In this document: positions 1 to 6,985 of the stretch, one piece after another
Layout of the letters: the number at the start of each line of letters is the position of its first letter
Numbering within the stretch: position 1 is the first letter of the stretch
Virus record (IMG/VR): IMGVR_UViG_3300037502_002518
Coordinates: 69,712-116,838 of that record
DNA: 47,127 nucleotides
Reading direction: 5' to 3' (one strand)
Source: a virus
Program-made: the position numbers and the translations under genes
The notes under the pieces: generated by a model
Database searches by the model: none
Seen by the model: the letters and a program-made list of their open reading frames with translations, nothing else
What the model was told of the DNA's origin: nothing

Positions 1-14
1 CAGGCGACCAAGTG

Positions 15-341
15 CTAAATTTTTCTAATCTCTGTTATATCAAAATATTTTTTTAAGTCAATGGTTGTACTAAACTTTAATCCTACACCTAATGTTCCAT
101 CATTCGTCATGTCTTGCGTAAAAGTAGTTGACGTTCTATTTAGAACAGAAACATCGTCAATTCCATCTGCTTCAAACTGAGATTGACTTGGTAACGTAGT
201 TGATACTGTTTGCCAGCCATTGTTATACGTTTTGTAATCGCCTTCATTTGCGAATGAAATAAGTGTTTTATTTTTCGTAAAATTGTACTCATGTGTCCAT
301 GTATCTGGAGTTCTACTCCACCTTGCTATTGCATAAGGCAT
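15..341 (-). CDS. hypothetical tail/fibre-associated protein (108 aa)
   Basis: I do not recognise this 108-aa protein. It is rich in Thr, Ser and aromatic residues, with alternating hydrophobic/polar stretches suggesting a small beta-rich virion protein, and has no transmembrane segment or signal peptide. The ATG is preceded by AAAGGGTGATTAA, an acceptable ribosome-binding site, and the gene starts 4 nt after the stop of the upstream 60-aa gene, so the two are probably co-translated. It is the last gene of the tail operon visible here and lies downstream of the receptor-binding candidate at 550-1575. In a retroelement cassette this position can hold an accessory gene, but its predicted strand-rich character does not match the helical Avd family. 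Confidence 0.6.
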   Translation of the reverse strand: MPYAIARWSRTPDTWTHEYNFTKNKTLISFANEGDYKTYNNGWQTVSTTLPSQSQFEADGIDDVSVLNRTSTTFTQDMTNDGTLGVGLKFSTTIDLKKYFDITEIRKI

Positions 342-345
342 TTAA

Positions 346-528
346 TCACCCTTTCTTGATATTCTTTCTATAATACTCATTCACATAAGGAGTTAGTGGG
401 TTGATATATTTTTTTGTTAAATTAAACCCATTGCAATACATTACCCATCCCTTGTATGAGCTGATACTACACCACTCAGAATAAGACATTTCTTTTCCAG
501 ATTTACACTTGTTTAAAATATTTCTCAT
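346..528 (-). CDS. small hypothetical protein (60 aa)
   Basis: This 60-aa basic, aromatic-rich protein has three cysteines (in KCKSG, EWCSI and MYCNG) and no recognised domain. It lies 18 nt after the stop of the receptor-binding candidate and 4 nt before the next gene, so its position in the operon supports it more than its sequence does. The start ATG has only a weak purine stretch (AAAGATA) upstream. It could be a tail-fibre accessory or chaperone gene, or a chance reading frame. Confidence 0.45.
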   Translation of the reverse strand: MRNILNKCKSGKEMSYSEWCSISSYKGWVMYCNGFNLTKKYINPLTPYVNEYYRKNIKKG

Positions 529-549
529 TATCTTTATTAGATTAACAAA

Positions 550-1575
550 TTAATACACAAGCCGACAGGCGACAGACGAAATAGCAGCCGAAGCGGAATT
601 GTCCAAGAGGAGATTGAAAACTCCAGCATTCGAAGTATACGACCAATGACTACCAAAAAAAGCAACACGAGCAGAATAGAGAATACCATAATCGTACAGT
701 TTGCTACTGTCTGTTCCACCACCTGTTTTTATAATAAATCCTAAATCGCTATTATCATGTACATCTCCAATGTGTCCTAATACATCAGCACTTATTCCAG
801 TCGCATATACCTCATAACCAGCTCCACTGTCATTAAATCCAACATTTCCAATTAACACATTATAACTACTATCCGTTGCAATTCCATCCAACCAATAAAA
901 AGTATTCCCCCACAAATCTTCAATACCTCTATAACTTATTTGTTGCTTTCCAGTTGTTTCTCCAAATGTATTATTACCATACTGGAGTGTACTGCCTGTA
1001 CTTGTAGAACTACTGTTACCATCAACATAACCTCTACCAATCATCGTTTGACTGTCTGGATGTCCAAATTCAGTGATATATAATATCTGAATAGCATAAA
1101 TAAGGTTATAATCTGCTAGTCCCCAACCAGTTCCTCTATTTTCACAATATGTCCTTGCTGTACCAATATTAACATTACCTGCTGGTAACTTATTAGGTAA
1201 GCTTGTAGTAGTTGTCTCGCCACTGCCTACACCCATAAATGCTGACATATATCTATAGTCTACTTCTTCTGCAATACCATCTCCATTACGGTCTCTGTAG
1301 AATGCTGGGTGCAGTTCTAGGTCTGCTTCTTCTTTGTCAGAAATCTTAAAAACTACATCATCACCATCAATTTCTTTCTTATACCAAAATTTTGGTATCT
1401 CAACCATTACCTGCCCATCTGTTCCATTTAAAACAGCAGGACTTCCATCCTCTTTTAATGTAGAATCATTAGGGTCTAAATAATAGTTTACTGTCCCATC
1501 ATCCAGTAAGAGGCAACGTCTCATACCTCCCCACAATGTCTTTATGTCACTAAATTCATTTTGAATTATTGGCAT
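550..1575 (-). CDS. receptor-binding / tail fibre protein with C-type-lectin-like C-terminal domain, candidate DGR target
   Basis: This 341-aa protein likely sits at the tail tip and contacts the host surface. The middle (RDRNGDGIAEEVDYRYM, then WGLADYNLIYAIQILYITEFG, quoted in part) and the segment GIEDLWGNTFYWLDG are typical of phage proteins with a formylglycine-generating-enzyme/C-type-lectin-like fold. The last ~45 residues (SNAGVFNLLLDNSAS through CRLVY) match the layout of variable regions in lectin-fold proteins diversified by retroelements. The final ~126 coding bases hold only about 16 adenines and many codons rare elsewhere here (TCG, GTC, GCC, CGG, CTC), unlike the body of the gene. 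A GC-rich block, GTCGCCTGTCGGC, precedes the stop, and ATTAA-TTTG-TTAAT follows it. No reverse transcriptase or template repeat is visible in the window. The ATG has GGTGG upstream. Confidence 0.85.
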   Translation of the reverse strand: MPIIQNEFSDIKTLWGGMRRCLLLDDGTVNYYLDPNDSTLKEDGSPAVLNGTDGQVMVEIPKFWYKKEIDGDDVVFKISDKEEADLELHPAFYRDRNGDGIAEEVDYRYMSAFMGVGSGETTTTSLPNKLPAGNVNIGTARTYCENRGTGWGLADYNLIYAIQILYITEFGHPDSQTMIGRGYVDGNSSSTSTGSTLQYGNNTFGETTGKQQISYRGIEDLWGNTFYWLDGIATDSSYNVLIGNVGFNDSGAGYEVYATGISADVLGHIGDVHDNSDLGFIIKTGGGTDSSKLYDYGILYSARVAFFGSHWSYTSNAGVFNLLLDNSASAAISSVACRLVY

Positions 1576-1604
1576 TTTACCACCATCCTTTGATTTTATC
1601 TAAA

Positions 1605-1633
1605 TTTTGACCCAGTAAATTACTGGGTCAAAA
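1605..1633. repeat. perfect 14-bp inverted repeat (hairpin between tail genes)
   Basis: Two perfectly complementary 14-nt arms, one starting TTTTGACCCAG and the other ending CTGGGTCAAAA, flank a single base between the stop of the 115-aa gene and the start of the receptor-binding gene. Neither strand has a proper U-run after the stem, so this is either a weak bidirectional terminator or an mRNA-stabilising/processing hairpin that sets the level of the downstream gene. Confidence 0.6.
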
Positions 1634-1670
1634 GGGTGTCATTTTGTAAATAAAATATCTCTTTTATCTT

Positions 1671-2018
1671 TTAAACAGTTACTGGCTCTTCTGGTAGACC
1701 AACAATGGTACTTGCTCCAGAACAAACAACAGTTAAGCTTTCGTCAAAATCAATTGCCACCCTTATGTTTCTATTGATTCCTCTTTGTATTTTTCCTGTA
1801 CTGACATCAATTCTTCCTTCTGGTAACAAAGCTGTTTTAATCTCTTCAATAATAGAGCTTTTCCACTGTCTGTCGTTAACATAATAGCTGTCTACCACCA
1901 AGTTTATATTCACAACTCTGTCACCTTGACCACTCTCTGATATTGTTAAAGACAGCGTATCTGGGGTTGGGGATTCTTTACTTAAGTCTTTGTCAAACCA
2001 TATTCTTTTTAGGCTCAC
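1671..2018 (-). CDS. hypothetical virion protein (115 aa)
   Basis: I do not recognise this 115-aa protein. It is soluble and looks strand-rich (SLTISESGQGDRVVNINLVV), consistent with a minor tail or baseplate component. It starts at GTG, 3 nt after the stop of the upstream gene, with GGGCGG upstream. It closes a run of short tail-tip genes and is followed by a strong hairpin (1605-1633), so it probably ends one translational unit before the receptor-binding gene. Confidence 0.65.
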   Translation of the reverse strand: MSLKRIWFDKDLSKESPTPDTLSLTISESGQGDRVVNINLVVDSYYVNDRQWKSSIIEEIKTALLPEGRIDVSTGKIQRGINRNIRVAIDFDESLTVVCSGASTIVGLPEEPVTV

Positions 2019-2021
2019 GTC

Positions 2022-2288
2022 TTACACCGCCCTTTCTAAATCAAATGTTCCATCCATCTTATTCATAGAATCATCTAAAATATAAAATCTAACAAACATT
2101 TTGTTTGATTCTCTCTCTTGTGTTCCACCTAGCGATGGACTGGACTCAACAACAGGTTTAAACCTATCAGAATTTTTATATCTGTTGTTATTCTTTCCAA
2201 TTTTAATCATTTTTATGATTTTCTTTATTCCTGTTTTGTTAAAAGATTCAAAGATGCTACCACCTTTTCTTCTTTCAAATAAGCTCAT
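2022..2288 (-). CDS. small basic hypothetical virion protein (88 aa)
   Basis: This protein has a strongly basic N-terminal half (FERRKGG, IKKIIKMIKIGKNNN) and a more ordinary C-terminus (MFVRFYILDD). It is unrecognised. I place the start at the ATG at 2288 rather than at a start five codons upstream: the upstream gene ends TAA, the ATG follows one base later, and GGATG just before it can serve as ribosome-binding site. The context suggests a small tail-tip protein. Confidence 0.6.
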   Translation of the reverse strand: MSLFERRKGGSIFESFNKTGIKKIIKMIKIGKNNNRYKNSDRFKPVVESSPSLGGTQERESNKMFVRFYILDDSMNKMDGTFDLERAV

Positions 2289-2289
2289 T

Positions 2290-2553
2290 TTACATCCGTC
2301 CAATCCACTGGTATTCTACCCCAGCTTCAACAATGACAAAACTACTGACTGGCTCGTCTTCGTGTGCTTCAAAGCCTTGTTCAACATCTAAGAAAATTGG
2401 TTCGCTACCATTAATCTTAACTGTACAGGCTGTTTTATTTATAAAACTAAAGCTTTCAAATGAATAGCCATATGTCCAACTTGCTGGTGGATTTGGCATA
2501 ATCTCGTCCATCTCTGTGGAAATTTTTATACTATTCGTTCCCACATATGTCAT
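2290..2553 (-). CDS. hypothetical tail-tip protein (87 aa)
   Basis: This 87-aa protein is acidic and beta-like, with a pattern (ACTVKINGSEPIFLDVEQGF) reminiscent of small jelly-roll or Ig-like virion proteins. I see no catalytic motif. AGGAGATG precedes the ATG, a strong ribosome-binding site, and the stop is coupled to the next start. It belongs to the run of short genes between the fibre-like proteins and the receptor-binding candidate. Confidence 0.65.
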   Translation of the reverse strand: MTYVGTNSIKISTEMDEIMPNPPASWTYGYSFESFSFINKTACTVKINGSEPIFLDVEQGFEAHEDEPVSSFVIVEAGVEYQWIGRM

Positions 2554-2564
2554 AATTTCATCTC

Positions 2565-3125
2565 CTAACTTATATTTATACTGTCAATCCTTTTGTATTT
2601 TAACCTATCTATTGTATATCTATGAAGGTCTCCTGTCTCTACCCATGCTTCATTGTTCATTGTATAATTATAATTTGTTCTTAACCTTAGACCACTTTCC
2701 GATTGAACAAATTCATTTTCTAAAATTTCTGATTGTGTTGCAAAGCCTGAGTATAAAATAGGAGTTGATGTTGTAGTACCAGAAAATAATTCAACCTTTA
2801 CTTGAACATATACTTTAGGAACAGATTGCATTTTCCCTGTGCCATAATTAATCTCAACATATTCTCCCCAAGATAATCCATCATCTGAAGTCCTTGTGTA
2901 TGCTTTGTAGGACTGACCTACTCCAATTGTAGCTGTCAATGCAAGATTTTCTAAAGATGTGTACTTTCCATCAAGTTTAAGAACTTCTGACGTCCAGACT
3001 CCTTGATTTGTATAAACCCCAGTTCCAACCTCTTCTAATTGTAAACTCCCACCTGCTGTTGCCATAGTCATATCATGAATTCCTGTTGAAAAATCTATAG
3101 GAAAACCTATATTGTGCGTTGCCAT
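2565..3125 (-). CDS. tail fibre/baseplate protein (186 aa)
   Basis: The segment WTSEVLKLDGKYTSLENLAL followed by AYTRTSDDGLSWGEYVEIN resembles beta-sandwich appendage domains in tail proteins of Gram-positive phages, where a strand-rich unit with SxDGxxW turns is common. A similar phrase (RLSYNGGIDWGEWIDVSYG) occurs in the distal-tail-type protein at 10681-11328, so the two may share a fold. AAGGTGAT precedes the ATG. It is probably an accessory baseplate or fibre subunit. Confidence 0.65.
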   Translation of the reverse strand: MATHNIGFPIDFSTGIHDMTMATAGGSLQLEEVGTGVYTNQGVWTSEVLKLDGKYTSLENLALTATIGVGQSYKAYTRTSDDGLSWGEYVEINYGTGKMQSVPKVYVQVKVELFSGTTTSTPILYSGFATQSEILENEFVQSESGLRLRTNYNYTMNNEAWVETGDLHRYTIDRLKYKRIDSINIS

Positions 3126-3144
3126 TTCAAAATCACCTTCTTTT

Positions 3145-3759
3145 TCATTTTACCTTCCAATGACAAAAGCCTGCATAATTCTTTTTAAGTGGAGCTTTTA
3201 GTCTTTCTTCTCCTACTCCTAATCTCTTTATTACAAGTTCTCCATCCAAGTCAGTATTGGAAACTATCTTAATTTCAAGATAGGCAGGATTATTCTTTGG
3301 AATCATTAAAATATTTTGAAGAGAAAATTGAACTCCATTTTCAAAGCTAATTTTTGTCTTATATCCCAAATTATATTGGTTGATTCCACTTGAATATCCC
3401 TTTCTTGGATTGTGTAAACTTGCATCTGTATACGCATCTTTATAAGTAATCACATCTGTAAATGTTGATTTTGACCTCATTCCAGACAAATCATATGTTC
3501 TGTCTTTTGTTTCGTATGTTGCATAAACTTTTGAGCCATTTAGGTTAAACACACCTGTTGCTGTATCAAAGTAGAATAAGAAACCTTGACCAGACAAACC
3601 AAATGTAATCAAATTTGATTTATTTATTTTATAAAAATCTGTTTTGTCTCCATTATATTCAGAGAACTCTGTAATGTGAGTTCCATTTACATATTCTCCA
3701 AACCACATAAATGCTTGGTTTTTATTGAAACACTTGCCATTTAATTTATCTTTTATCAT
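3145..3759 (-). CDS. hypothetical tail protein (204 aa)
   Basis: This 204-aa soluble protein is rich in Tyr, Phe and Gly, without a recognised domain. It starts with a good ribosome-binding site (AAAGGAG) and follows a strong intrinsic terminator (3781-3823), so its expression depends on read-through or on its own promoter. No convincing -35/-10 pair is visible in the 60-bp gap. The position among fibre genes suggests a virion appendage. Confidence 0.65.
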   Translation of the reverse strand: MIKDKLNGKCFNKNQAFMWFGEYVNGTHITEFSEYNGDKTDFYKINKSNLITFGLSGQGFLFYFDTATGVFNLNGSKVYATYETKDRTYDLSGMRSKSTFTDVITYKDAYTDASLHNPRKGYSSGINQYNLGYKTKISFENGVQFSLQNILMIPKNNPAYLEIKIVSNTDLDGELVIKRLGVGEERLKAPLKKNYAGFCHWKVK

Positions 3760-3780
3760 ATCCTTTGTCTCCTTTTTTGT

Positions 3781-3823
3781 AAAATAACAAAAAATATGAA
3801 GAGGTTATCCTCTTCATATTTTT
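3781..3823 (-). terminator. intrinsic terminator after the 267-aa tail protein gene
   Basis: On the minus strand a 13-bp stem (AAATATGAAGAGG paired with its complement, loop ATAA) is followed at once by a U-rich stretch (TTTTTTGTTATTTT). It overlaps the stop codon of the gene at 3822-4625 and should end much of the transcription coming from the tail operon, separating the distal fibre genes into their own unit. Confidence 0.85.
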
Positions 3824-4625
3824 AAACAAATCTATAACTTGTTCTAACTTTAATGTCTTGGCGACCTGCTCTTGCACTTGATGGAACAACAATCTTCATT
3901 GTTACATGTGCAAAGTTTGCTTTTGCTTCCGCATAAGACCCATTATTCTCTCCACCCAAAATTCTATCTTGGTTATTTGTTGGAGCGCTACGCTCTTTTT
4001 TTACAGTTCTATATTGTAAATTCCCTAATTCTTCCTCTTTGAACTCTGCCAAATCTTCTGTAGACCAAGTTGGCTCTGTAGGTAAAGTTGTTCCTGCACT
4101 AATAACTTCATAAACAAATCCATTGTCTACAGTTGGTGCAATAATGTCTCCAATGTTGTACGCAACACTTGCTGACCATGTTGTAGTTGTTCCACTTAAA
4201 ACATCTGGATGTGTTGTAATGCCTGTTCCAGAGCCAATTGGATGTGTAATATCTGCTCCAATTTGTGCAAAGTTTGTACTTGTCTCTCCTAGTGTTGGAG
4301 AGAAAGCTTGAAACCATTTTGTATCACCATTGATTGCCCAAACTTCTTTGCCTGTAATATCACCATTGTCACCTTCACTATCTTTAATCCCAATGGTTAC
4401 ATCTTCCATTGTTGGCGCATAATCCATTGAGTCTTTATTGTTCCAAACTAGAAAGTGGTGAAAATCTTCTTCAGATGGGACATAACCTGCATCTACAATC
4501 CCAAAATCATAAGGGTCTCCTGTTATTCCATATTCAATTGTGTTTGTTGTATTGCTTGGGTCTGTCACTAACGTCTCTGCATCATAATTCCACCAAGTTA
4601 CTACTGGGGCTGTTAATTTAGCCAT
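3822..4625 (-). CDS. tail protein with one carbohydrate-binding-type module (267 aa)
   Basis: Residues ~150-187 form a module W-x5-Y-x2-GD-x8-NG-x-VYE...PTW, the pattern of the small chitin/carbohydrate-binding (CBM5/12-like) modules found in many phage tail proteins. Two more copies occur in the protein at 11342-11992. The N-terminal ~110 residues are strand-like and end near KWFQAFSP; the C-terminus (HVTMKIVVPSSARAGRQDIK) looks like a beta-sandwich. The likely role is binding cell-wall polysaccharide from the tail tip. AAAGGAG precedes the ATG. A terminator overlaps its 3' end. Confidence 0.75.
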   Translation of the reverse strand: MAKLTAPVVTWWNYDAETLVTDPSNTTNTIEYGITGDPYDFGIVDAGYVPSEEDFHHFLVWNNKDSMDYAPTMEDVTIGIKDSEGDNGDITGKEVWAINGDTKWFQAFSPTLGETSTNFAQIGADITHPIGSGTGITTHPDVLSGTTTTWSASVAYNIGDIIAPTVDNGFVYEVISAGTTLPTEPTWSTEDLAEFKEEELGNLQYRTVKKERSAPTNNQDRILGGENNGSYAEAKANFAHVTMKIVVPSSARAGRQDIKVRTSYRFV

Positions 4626-4640
4626 TTAAATCTCTCCTTT

Positions 4641-5795
4641 TTAGTTGTCTATATTTACTATAATTTCTATAGTTACTCCTTCAATTGTTCCCGATAAAAC
4701 TTTTACATTTAATCTAAATACTTCATCTTTCACGACAGAACGAATCAACATTTTTTTATTTCCGTCATCTTTTACTTCTAGTGGTTGAAATTTTAAAATG
4801 TCTGTTCCATCAAAAACTGATGTCCAATCTGCCATATTTAAAGATTTCTCAACATCAATTTCTGTTGCAATGTCTTGACCTGCTTTAAAACAAATCCCTC
4901 TTACATCTACAATTTCTCCATCATATGGAAAATTTACCAGCACGTTATTTGCTCCAATGTTTAAATATGGAATGACAATGACAATGACTTTTTCTTTTGG
5001 AAGCTCTCCTAAATGCTCTAGCTTTTGAAAAGACTCTTTGGACATTAGTCCATCTTCCGTTTCTGAGGCATTTAATATAGACCCACCAAACAAATCAATA
5101 GGAATCCAATCGTTCCCATCATATCTGTACCTTATCCCAGAGTCGTAAACTTGAGTTGTCCACCCAATTGCTGGACTGGGGTAATTATACATAATGTCAT
5201 CATATGTTTGGACATAAGGTTTAAACACAAGCCTTGTTGTTTCATATGCATCCAAAGCTCTTTCTGTAGCATTGTCAGCTCTTTCTGTCGCAATGTTCGC
5301 ACTGTCTGTTGATACTTGGGATGCTTGTAATGCATCTTCTAACATCAACTTTAAAGATTCATAATCGTTTAGTTTTCCCTCAATATTTTTAAATTCATTT
5401 AGGGCTTTTTGAATAATTTGCTCTAAAGTCATTACAACATCATTGTTTTGGTCTTGATGAAAAATTCTAGAAGATGGGTACTGGATTAGACCCCTGCCTT
5501 TATAAGACAGGTTAACTGTGTCGCCTTCTTTATCTCTGCTAAATTGAATTATCCCTGTTGCATAGTCTACAGCAAAAGTTGTTGATGTTAACTCTCTTGC
5601 ATGATATTTTTCATAATTAACTTCTTGCATCCCTTGAATTATAACCCTATCGAACTTTGATGGAATTTCGCTCAAAACTACTTTCTGATTAATTACTTTT
5701 AAATGTTCAACTCTATCTGTATATGGGTCTTCCTCTGTTCCTGCTCTCCATATAATACGTATAGGGTCTAAGAATCCATAGTCGCTATATGCCAT
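4641..5795 (-). CDS. tail fibre/baseplate protein with coiled coil (384 aa)
   Basis: The N-terminal ~120 residues are a strand-rich head domain (FAVDYATGIIQFSRDKEGD, then YKGRGLIQYPSSRIF) seen in fibre or baseplate-attachment proteins of Bacillus phages. Residues ~125-185 are heptad-like with alternating Ala/Thr/Arg (SANIATERADNATERALDAY), a probable trimeric coiled coil. A short shaft (YDSGIRYRYDGNDW) and a beta-rich C-terminus follow. The expected arrangement is attachment domain, stalk, distal domain. AGAGGTG precedes the ATG. It lies directly after the spike-like gene. Confidence 0.8.
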   Translation of the reverse strand: MAYSDYGFLDPIRIIWRAGTEEDPYTDRVEHLKVINQKVVLSEIPSKFDRVIIQGMQEVNYEKYHARELTSTTFAVDYATGIIQFSRDKEGDTVNLSYKGRGLIQYPSSRIFHQDQNNDVVMTLEQIIQKALNEFKNIEGKLNDYESLKLMLEDALQASQVSTDSANIATERADNATERALDAYETTRLVFKPYVQTYDDIMYNYPSPAIGWTTQVYDSGIRYRYDGNDWIPIDLFGGSILNASETEDGLMSKESFQKLEHLGELPKEKVIVIVIPYLNIGANNVLVNFPYDGEIVDVRGICFKAGQDIATEIDVEKSLNMADWTSVFDGTDILKFQPLEVKDDGNKKMLIRSVVKDEVFRLNVKVLSGTIEGVTIEIIVNIDN

Positions 5796-5810
5796 TTCTT
5801 CACCTCTATT

Positions 5811-6923
5811 CTATTCAAAAGTTACTCTTACTCTTACATTTCTATTAAAGTGCAAGTATCTTGTTTCGATTCCAGATGGTATATGGAAGGCTACCCCTGT
5901 CATGTCACCATTTGAGAGTAAATCGTTATAGGCAGGGGGCAATGTCATCCATTTTTCTTCACTTCTTTGCCAGCCTGTGCCATCTTGACCTACTCTATTA
6001 GTGTACTGATTGTATAAAGGTGGCTCATTCATTGGTAATCCTGTGTTTGGCTCTGGTGATAATCTTGTCAATTTGTGAGTCCACACATCTAACTTTATTT
6101 CATGAGCATAACCTTGTGAGTCATTTCTTTTTAGATAAAGTTCAATAGACTTGACATTTTTACCAAGGGCTTCTGCCCTAACTTGAGATGGGAATAAAAT
6201 ACAACCCTTATGATTACCCCAGTTTGTTCCTACATCTGCTCCATCAAGCTCTGTCCATGATGATTGGTATACATAATATGCATCCTCTGGTGTTGAACCA
6301 CTTGATTCGGTTCTCCATCCCCAATTATCCCTCCAAGAGCGTGTTTCTACAAATACCCCTGTTCCATCTCCAACTTCAATTGGGTCTGGAACAGGAATAG
6401 GTTCTGGTGTTTGGTTTGAATAGTCACCATCTGGCAATGACTCTCCCTCAGTACCCACATAAACATTTGTTGCCCCTGTTTTTATGTCTGTTTTAAAAGA
6501 ACTGGCATGAGTTTGAACTTCGCTATTTACAACAGCAGATAAAGTGTTGTTTACATATACATTAGATAAATTTCCTTCAGTCACTTGACCTGTTGCACTT
6601 GTATGACCATTATCTCCAACAGGAGAGTCATTTTCTGTTGTTGAAGCTCCAACTGTAACTGCTTTGCCTGACTCAACATATACATTTGATGAATTTCCAT
6701 TGACATGTCCAGATATTTGTGTGCTATAGTATTCTGTATACCATCCTCCAACACAATTTCCATTACTGTCCAAATATTTACAAGTGTCCCATTTTTGCTC
6801 TTTTGTGTGATTTCCTGCTGTTATTGTAGTTAAAGCTCCACCATCTTTAGCTATTTTATTTCCCAAAAAAACACCGCCTCTCGCAATTATTTTCCAAATT
6901 GCCCCTCTACTAATAATAGTCAC
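5811..6923 (-). CDS. tail spike / baseplate protein with PAAR-like repeats (370 aa)
   Basis: The first ~160 residues carry three (S/T)NVYV motifs at about 79, 120 and 152, spaced by Gly/Ser/Asn turns (SGHVNGNSSNVYV, TEGNLSNVYV), much like the repeating unit of PAAR spike-tip proteins. The C-terminal ~190 residues are a beta-sandwich-like domain with WGWRTESSG and KSIELYLKRNDSQG. It starts at GTG with AGGAGAA upstream. The start lies inside a 52-bp element that recurs upstream of the HU gene (see repeat). It probably caps or decorates the tail tip beside the Tal protein. The PAAR relation is a pattern judgement. Confidence 0.75.
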   Translation of the reverse strand: MTIISRGAIWKIIARGGVFLGNKIAKDGGALTTITAGNHTKEQKWDTCKYLDSNGNCVGGWYTEYYSTQISGHVNGNSSNVYVESGKAVTVGASTTENDSPVGDNGHTSATGQVTEGNLSNVYVNNTLSAVVNSEVQTHASSFKTDIKTGATNVYVGTEGESLPDGDYSNQTPEPIPVPDPIEVGDGTGVFVETRSWRDNWGWRTESSGSTPEDAYYVYQSSWTELDGADVGTNWGNHKGCILFPSQVRAEALGKNVKSIELYLKRNDSQGYAHEIKLDVWTHKLTRLSPEPNTGLPMNEPPLYNQYTNRVGQDGTGWQRSEEKWMTLPPAYNDLLSNGDMTGVAFHIPSGIETRYLHFNRNVRVRVTFE

Positions 6924-6953
6924 TTCTCCTAAAAAATGTGACGGTTTTTATCC
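6902..6953. repeat. 52-bp direct repeat, copy 1
   Basis: This 52-bp sequence matches 37724-37775 at about 44 of 52 positions in the same orientation, without gaps. It contains an inverted repeat GTCAC-N14-GTGAC. On the minus strand this copy supplies the ribosome-binding site (AGGAGAA, within the loop) and the GTG start of the spike gene. Its function is unknown. Confidence 0.8.
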
Positions 6954-6985
6954 GCCACATTAGATAGGAAAATCCTTTACAAATC

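Noticed and set aside
1-10. CAGGCGAC at the window edge also occurs in the candidate variable region at 565-572, possibly the beginning of a template repeat.
   Set aside because: Only 8 bp match before the edge, and it corresponds to the wrong (3') end of the variable region for a template read in this direction. A chance match is likely.
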